DNA of 10,025 nt from Thermomicrobiales bacterium (GTDB lineage: Bacteria; Chloroflexota; Chloroflexia; Thermomicrobiales; UBA6265): contig JAUJMG010000129.1 of assembly GCA_030446955.1 (NCBI GenBank), positions 1 through 10,025 on the forward strand, given 5' to 3'. The position numbers and the translations under genes are program-made. This document shows, one piece after another, positions 5,650-10,025 of the stretch. The notes under the pieces are model-generated. The model made no database searches. It had not been told where the DNA came from and saw only the letters and a list, made by a program, of their open reading frames with translations. Position 1 is the first letter of the stretch, and each line of letters starts with the position of its first letter.

Positions 5650-7055
5650 CCGCTACCCTTGCAGACCTCGGTTTGGTTGAGGCGGCCGCGCTGGTCGCTG
5701 AGCGAAGCGTTTCGCCGGTGGAGTTGGTCGAGGCCTGCCTGGAGCGCATCGCCCGGTTGGATGGCCAACTCCTGGCTTTTGTTGAGGTGCTCGCGGATCA
5801 AGCGCTTGCCGCGGCTGCGACGGCCGAACGCGAGATCGGGGAAGGGTCGTATCGGGGCCCGCTCCACGGCATCCCGATCGCGGTCAAAGATCTCGTCGAC
5901 CTGGCCGGTGTTCCGACGCGGGCGGGGTCTCGCATTCTCGCCGATGCCGGACCAGCACCCGCCGACGCGCCCGTCGTCGCCCGGTTGAAGGAGGCCGGTG
6001 CCGTCGTCCTCGGCAAGACCACGACCCACGAGTTTGCCTTCAGCGTCTTTACTCCGCCGACGCGCAACCCGTGGAACCTCGATCGGGTACCGGGCGGATC
6101 AAGTGGGGGGTCCGGAGCGGCTGTCGCGGCCGGCATGGCCTTTGCTGCAATCGGGACGGACACTGGCGGCAGCATCCGGATTCCGGCCGCTTGCTGCGGG
6201 GTTGTCGGGTTGAAACCGACTTACGGTCGCGTGCCCAAGGCTGGGGTCATTCCGCTCTCCTGGTCGCTCGACCATGTCGGACCGCTCGCCCGCCGGGTTG
6301 AGGACGTGGCGGTCTTCCTCCAAGCGATCGCGGGCCTGGATGTTGCCGATTCGACGACGCTCGATGCCCCCGTCCCGAATTTTCGTGGCGAGGCCGGTCG
6401 CGGGCTGACCGGGCTGCGGATCGGTGTCCCGGACCGGCACTTCGACCGGCGCCTCCAGCCGAGCGTTGCCGCTGCTGTGGAGGCGGCAACAGAGCATTTG
6501 CGTGGGGCGGGCGCGATCGTCGAGCGGGTTGCCATGCCCACGCTGGACCATGTCATGGATGTGCACTTTGTGACGATCCTGGCGGAGGCTGCGGCCTACC
6601 ACCGTGCGCGCTTTCCCGACCGGGACGCCGATTACGGACCGGACGTTCGGGCGGCCCTGGCCCTTGGTGACCGCATGAGCGCGGCCGGCTTCCTCCAAGC
6701 CCAGCGGGTGCGTCGGACGTTGCTCGACGAGGCGGTGGGGGTGTTCGCGACCGTCGACGTGCTGATCACGCCGACGTTGCCAACCGAGGCGCCGGCAATC
6801 GGCCAAGACAGGATCTCTTATCCGGACGGCGAAGAGGATGCCCTCACGTCGCTCATCCGGTTCACTTGTCCGTTCAACCAGACGGGATTGCCGGCCATCA
6901 CGGTTCCCGCCGGGACCGGCCACGACGGGCTTCCGGTCGGGATCCAATTGGTCGCACCGCCGTTGCAAGAAGCGCGGCTGGTGCGCGTGGCGGCGGAACT
7001 TGAGGCGTTCGCTGGAACGGGCGACCCGCGTCCGCCGATTATCCGAACGCCGTGA
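5646..7055 (+). CDS. Amidase-signature family hydrolase 1
   Basis: Amidase-signature enzyme (GatA/AtzF/FAAH superfamily) hydrolysing a C-N amide bond through a Ser-cisSer-Lys triad. At 469 residues it has normal length. The triad is intact: Lys81 in IAVKDLVD, cis-Ser152 in PGGSSGGSGAAVA and nucleophile Ser176 in GTDTGGSIRIPA, with the 24-residue Ser-Ser spacing seen in GatA, malonamidase E2 and FAAH. Other family marks are LLxPVEL-type N-terminal helices (SVSPVELVEACLERI), VLGKTTTHEF and the late FTCPFNQTGLPAITVPAG stretch. There is no leader, so it is cytoplasmic. It is not proposed as GatA: no gatB or gatC lies adjacent and it sits in a transporter cluster. The GTG start overlaps the preceding stop (GTGA) with no strong ribosome-binding site, suggesting coupled translation. 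Substrate is unknown. Confidence 0.93.
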   Translation: MTATLADLGLVEAAALVAERSVSPVELVEACLERIARLDGQLLAFVEVLADQALAAAATAEREIGEGSYRGPLHGIPIAVKDLVDLAGVPTRAGSRILADAGPAPADAPVVARLKEAGAVVLGKTTTHEFAFSVFTPPTRNPWNLDRVPGGSSGGSGAAVAAGMAFAAIGTDTGGSIRIPAACCGVVGLKPTYGRVPKAGVIPLSWSLDHVGPLARRVEDVAVFLQAIAGLDVADSTTLDAPVPNFRGEAGRGLTGLRIGVPDRHFDRRLQPSVAAAVEAATEHLRGAGAIVERVAMPTLDHVMDVHFVTILAEAAAYHRARFPDRDADYGPDVRAALALGDRMSAAGFLQAQRVRRTLLDEAVGVFATVDVLITPTLPTEAPAIGQDRISYPDGEEDALTSLIRFTCPFNQTGLPAITVPAGTGHDGLPVGIQLVAPPLQEARLVRVAAELEAFAGTGDPRPPIIRTP

Positions 7056-7121
7056 CCATAGGCGTGGACCGCCGATCCCGAGGACGGGGTGGTAGTGCCG
7101 ACACAGGGAGAGGCGGACACT

Positions 7122-8552
7122 GTGGGCGATGAGGATATCTGCTACCTGTCGGGGTTGGAGCTGCGCGACCACTACCGGCGGCGCGACCTGTCGCCCGTGG
7201 AGGTGACCGAGGCCGTGCTCCGGCGCATCGAGTTGCTCAATCCGCACCTCACGGCCTTCATCACGGTCACCCCTGAACTGGCGATCGAGCAGGCCCGCTC
7301 CGCCGAGCGGGCGTACGCACCGGGGGGTGAGCCCAGTCCCCTGGCTGGGATCCCGATCTCAATCAAGGACCTGACGCCTACCAAGGGAATCCGGACGACC
7401 CGCGGGTCCCTGATCGATCCCGATTGGGTGCCCACCGAGGATCCGCCCTTTGTTGAACGCGTGTACGCGGCTGGCGCAGTGTTGCTCGGCAAGACCAACA
7501 CCCCGGAGTTCGGCTGGAAGGGCGACTCGGGCAACCGCCTCGTCGGACCCACCCACAATCCGTGGCAGCACGGCAAAACAGCCGGCGGATCCAGCGGTGG
7601 GGCGGCCGCCGCTGTCAGCGCGGGGATGGGCCCGCTCGCTCAAGGAAGCGACGGCGGCGGCTCGATCCGCATCCCGGCCGCCTTCTGCGGCATTTTCGGG
7701 CATAAGCCGTCCTTCGGCCTCGTGCCCCAGTACCCGTCGAGCGTGTTTGGAGACCTGTCTCACCTGGGGCCGATGACGCGCACCGTTCGCGATGCGGCGC
7801 TCTTGCTCGATGTGACGGCCGGCGCCGATCCTCGCGACCGTCTGTCCTGGTCGAGCGACCGCAACCACCTCGCTTCGTGCGAGGGAGGGATTGCCGGTCT
7901 CCGCATCGCGTGGTCGCCGGACCTTGGGTACGCGCCCCTCGCCCCAGATGTGCGGAGGGTGGCAACCGCCGCCGCCCGTCGATTCGAGGAGGCCGGGTGC
8001 CGCGTCGAGGAGGTCAAGCCCGGCTTGGAACGGCCCGACGACATCTGGTGGGAGCTGTGGGCAAGCGGCAACGCCGCCCTGCATCTGCACGATCTGGAGC
8101 GGGTGCGCGACAAGATCGACCCGGGCCGCCTTCCGGTGATTGAGTTTGGCCAGCGGCTACGGGGTCCGGAGGTCGCGGAGCTGCAGATCCGACGGAACGC
8201 GTACTACCATGCAATGCGGGGCTTCATGGAGTCCTACGATCTGCTCGTGACCCCGACCATGGCGAGGACCGCCTTCACGGCCGGCGACGACGCGCCAACC
8301 GAAATCGCTGGACGTCCGCTGGAGCACCCCTCGGACTGGAGTCCCTTCTGTTCTCCCTTCAACCTGACGGGCCAGCCGGCGGCATCGGTGCCCTGCGGCT
8401 TCGACACTCAGGGGTTGCCGGTTGGTCTCCAGATTGTCGGGCGTTGGCACGAGGACAGCACCGTGCTGCGGGCCGCGGCGGTCTTCGAGGAAATCGCCCC
8501 GTGGGCAGACCACCGTCCGCCGCTCGATGGAGAAACCGAGTACCGGGCATGA
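7122..8552 (+). CDS. Amidase-signature family hydrolase 2
   Basis: A second amidase-signature hydrolase, 476 residues from GTG 7122. That start is chosen because GGGAGAGG (7106-7113) stands eight bases upstream and the family N terminus (CYLSGLELRDHYRRRDLSPVEV) begins just after; an in-frame GTG at 7089 is the alternative (487 residues). The triad is intact: Lys82 in ISIKDLTP, cis-Ser157 in AGGSSGGAAAAV and Ser181 in GSDGGGSIRIPA. The GSDGGGS form differs from GTDTGGS in the neighbour and is common in aryl-acylamidase and 6-aminohexanoate-oligomer hydrolase (NylA-like) branches. The late FCSPFNLTGQPAASVPCG segment is also typical. It is cytoplasmic, with no leader. The two amidases resemble each other mainly in the catalytic core, so they look like separate family members brought together, not a recent duplication. 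Substrate is unknown. Confidence 0.93.
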   Translation: MGDEDICYLSGLELRDHYRRRDLSPVEVTEAVLRRIELLNPHLTAFITVTPELAIEQARSAERAYAPGGEPSPLAGIPISIKDLTPTKGIRTTRGSLIDPDWVPTEDPPFVERVYAAGAVLLGKTNTPEFGWKGDSGNRLVGPTHNPWQHGKTAGGSSGGAAAAVSAGMGPLAQGSDGGGSIRIPAAFCGIFGHKPSFGLVPQYPSSVFGDLSHLGPMTRTVRDAALLLDVTAGADPRDRLSWSSDRNHLASCEGGIAGLRIAWSPDLGYAPLAPDVRRVATAAARRFEEAGCRVEEVKPGLERPDDIWWELWASGNAALHLHDLERVRDKIDPGRLPVIEFGQRLRGPEVAELQIRRNAYYHAMRGFMESYDLLVTPTMARTAFTAGDDAPTEIAGRPLEHPSDWSPFCSPFNLTGQPAASVPCGFDTQGLPVGLQIVGRWHEDSTVLRAAAVFEEIAPWADHRPPLDGETEYRA

Positions 8553-8669
8553 TGCGTCCGGGCCTTGCCCTGCTGTTGCCGGCCGAACGGAGGGTGGAGC
8601 GGCGGCGCGGCCGGCTCGCAGGTGATCGCGGGGCGCCTAGAGAGGCCCACCCTTCATGGAGCCTGAGCC

Positions 8670-9449
8670 GTGGCTGACGGAACCCGACTGGCGGGCCAGA
8701 CTGCGATCGTCACCGGCGCGGCGCACGGGCTTGGTCTCGGCATCGCGCGTCGGCTTGCGGCCGACGGCGCGGCGGTCGTCCTGGCTGACGTGGATGGGGT
8801 AGCCGCGATCGCGGCGGCACGGGCGATGGGCGGCGGTGCCAGCGGCGAGGTGTGTGACGTTGCCGACGCGAAGGCCGTCGACCGGTTGGTGGAAGACGCT
8901 GTCTCCCGCCACGGTCACCTTGACTTGATGGTTGCCAACGCCGGAATCGGTGGCGGCGTTCCGGTGGCGGAAATGAGCGACGACGCGTTTCGGCGCATCG
9001 TCGCCGTCAATCTGGAGGGCACATTCTACTGTTGCCGAGCGACGGCCCGCGTCATGGTCCCCCAGCGCTCAGGCGTTATCCTCACCGTGGGATCCATCTT
9101 CGGCCAGGACACCCCGCCGCGCTCCGGCGCCTACGGGGCATCCAAGGCAGGCGTCGTTGCCCTGACGCACGCGCTCGCTCGCGAGCTTGGTCCGCATGGT
9201 CTTCGCGTCAATTGCATCAGCCCTGGGAACATGGATACGGACATGCATTGGGCAGCCCTCCGGCGGAGGGCGGAGGCGGAAGGCGTGCCCTTTGAGGAAA
9301 TGCGGGACCGTTTGCGCGCGTCCATCCCGTTGGGCCGCCACGGCACCCCGGAGGACATCGCCGCGCTCGTCAGCTTCCTCGCCTCCCCAGAGGCCTCCTA
9401 CATCACCGGGCAAACGATCAACGTCGACGGCGGGTTCCAGCCGCGCTAA
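8670..9449 (+). CDS. Short-chain dehydrogenase/reductase (SDR), classical type
   Basis: NAD(P)-dependent oxidoreductase of the classical SDR family, 259 residues against the usual 250. Visible are the cofactor motif TGAAHGLG (15-22), an acidic Asp40 at the end of the second strand that favours NAD(H), Asp63, the NAG motif (90-92), and the catalytic set Asn114, Ser142, Tyr155 and Lys159 (YGASK). SPG at 184-186 and the C-terminal YITGQTINVDGGF, shared with FabG-like enzymes, follow. The GTG start at 8670 has TGGAG (8657-8661) eight bases upstream. The 117 bp before it contain no convincing gene. It is last in the co-directional cluster and may reduce or oxidise a product released by the amidases; the substrate cannot be read from the sequence, and annotation as FabG would be overcalling. 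Confidence 0.93.
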   Translation: MADGTRLAGQTAIVTGAAHGLGLGIARRLAADGAAVVLADVDGVAAIAAARAMGGGASGEVCDVADAKAVDRLVEDAVSRHGHLDLMVANAGIGGGVPVAEMSDDAFRRIVAVNLEGTFYCCRATARVMVPQRSGVILTVGSIFGQDTPPRSGAYGASKAGVVALTHALARELGPHGLRVNCISPGNMDTDMHWAALRRRAEAEGVPFEEMRDRLRASIPLGRHGTPEDIAALVSFLASPEASYITGQTINVDGGFQPR

Positions 9450-9461
9450 GGGAGAGGAACC

Positions 9462-9815
9462 ATGCTCCCCCCCGCCTGCTCGTTCTTAGGCTCGACCATC
9501 ATCGTGACCGACACCGCAACGAGCCAGAGCGTTGCGATAGTTGAGCCTTTTCCGCCAGGTGACGCCCTTCTCCCCCTCGAAGCGCTGGAACGCGGTCAGG
9601 CCACCGGCGACGGAAACGGGACTTCGACGAACGGTGTGCAGTGTGGCGGTCCCGGCGCGACCCGCAGCCGTGGCGGTACGGTGAGTTCCATGCTGACCGC
9701 TCCGAACGTCATGAACCCGGACCCGGGTGCGAGACTGACCGGAACGGAGGTGTCCGTAAGCACTCGTTCCACCGCCGCTTGTCCGTCGAACGTTGGTCCG
9801 ACCTCACAGAGATAG
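9462..9815 (+). CDS. Doubtful ORF behind a strong ribosome-binding site
   Basis: GGGAGAGG (9450-9457) begins right after the SDR stop and is followed four bases later by ATG 9462, which looks like a real initiation site. The resulting 117-residue frame has no recognisable domain; its second half (from about 9596) lies antisense to the well-supported C45 hydrolase gene, so it is unlikely to be functional coding sequence. The start may be the stump of a gene that was cut when the present right flank was joined. Confidence 0.15.
   Translation: MLPPACSFLGSTIIVTDTATSQSVAIVEPFPPGDALLPLEALERGQATGDGNGTSTNGVQCGGPGATRSRGGTVSSMLTAPNVMNPDPGARLTGTEVSVSTRSTAACPSNVGPTSQR
9515..9536. terminator. Hairpin between convergent genes, possible terminator
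   Basis: CGCAACG (9515-9521) and CGTTGCG (9530-9536) form a perfect seven-pair stem with an eight-base loop, about 65 bases after the SDR stop and 60 bases after the minus-strand C45 stop. A TTTT lies 12 bases beyond it on the plus strand. Its position between convergent genes fits a bidirectional terminator, but without an adjacent U tract this is tentative. Confidence 0.3.
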
Positions 9816-10025
9816 GCGTAGCGCTCTCGGGTGCGAGACCGGGCGAAGGCCGACTCAGGATCCCCGACGAGCTCGGTGCTCACCAGGGGATGGTTGGTGT
9901 GTAGCAGGCGGTCGGCATCGACCGTGTTAGGGACCACGCCGCTGGCAGAGCCCTCGAGTCTGGCGAAGCCCGTGGGGCTACCGACGGCGTCGTGCTGACC
10001 GATCGCATGAGGCACCTCATGCAGG
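9596..10025 (-). CDS. C45-family Ntn hydrolase / AAT-like acyltransferase, C-terminal part
   Basis: Minus-strand frame running off the right edge with no stop, leaving 142 residues of the C-terminal part. It follows the C45 family (acyl-CoA:6-aminopenicillanate acyltransferase-like, Ntn fold). VPHAIGQHDAVG resembles the family's VPHASGQNY stretch; LEGSASGVV precedes LLHTNHPLVS, the most characteristic motif; SRTRERYAYL follows; and the end reads FGAVSMELTVPPRLRVAPGPPHCTPF, the typical last strands before the stop. In this family the catalytic N-terminal Cys is exposed by autocleavage; that residue lies outside the window. Members hydrolyse or transfer acyl groups on amide or peptide-like compounds. 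It faces the transporter-amidase cluster and may act on related amides, which is inference from proximity. An internal GTG at 10015 is not proposed as start because homology continues upstream of it. Confidence 0.8.
   Translation of the reverse strand, partial: LHEVPHAIGQHDAVGSPTGFARLEGSASGVVPNTVDADRLLHTNHPLVSTELVGDPESAFARSRTRERYAYLCEVGPTFDGQAAVERVLTDTSVPVSLAPGSGFMTFGAVSMELTVPPRLRVAPGPPHCTPFVEVPFPSPVA

Noticed and set aside
6099..7247. Minus-strand frame of 382 codons across the amidase genes
   Set aside because: Antisense to two amidases with intact catalytic triads; no domain.
8578..8615. Inverted repeat GCCGGCC/GGCCGGC between the second amidase and the SDR
   Set aside because: Seven pairs of pure GC with a 24-base loop and no T run; easily produced by composition.
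8549..8677. 42-codon frame starting at an ATG overlapping the second amidase stop and running into the SDR start
   Set aside because: Overlaps are attractive for coupling, but no proper ribosome-binding site, Arg-rich low-information product and no recognisable fold; likely chance.

Overview
This is high-GC bacterial DNA. Tat-type twin-arginine leaders, heavy use of GTG starts and the style of the short Tat-leader protein suggest a Chloroflexota relative (Thermomicrobia/Sphaerobacter-like). That placement is an inference from style; the window holds no marker gene that would settle it.

Left third (1-1613): a decayed, mostly non-coding stretch. It opens with tRNA-derived sequence. The 5' half of a tRNA-Arg with anticodon TCT lies on the minus strand (about 94-143). 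Next to it on the plus strand (151-182) is a T arm, acceptor strand and CCA end that would pair with that half, so the two halves of one tRNA appear inverted relative to each other. A short motif from the same tRNA recurs at 25-36 and 295-306. Next comes a C-terminal remnant of a ribose-type (RbsC-like) ABC permease (384-671). After it are about 940 bp without a convincing gene, holding several clustered inverted repeats, a good sigma70-like promoter (TTGACA-N17-TATCGT) and hairpins close to the next gene.

Centre and right (1614-9449): a co-directional plus-strand cluster. It encodes a Tat-exported family 5 solute-binding protein, an intergenic hairpin, DppB-like and DppC-like permeases (overlapping by ATGA), an 88-residue protein with a Tat-like leader, two amidase-signature enzymes of different subgroups, and a short-chain dehydrogenase/reductase. 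No ATPase gene for the transporter lies in the window. The simplest reading is uptake of a peptide or other amide-containing compound, hydrolysis by the two amidases, and redox processing of a product by the SDR. The substrate cannot be read from the sequence.

Right edge (9450-10025): a strong ribosome-binding site and ATG follow the SDR but lead only into an unconvincing ORF. Facing the cluster on the minus strand is the C-terminal part of a C45-family (acyl-CoA:6-aminopenicillanate acyltransferase-like) Ntn hydrolase, whose start lies beyond the window. That makes a third amide-bond enzyme beside the two amidases.
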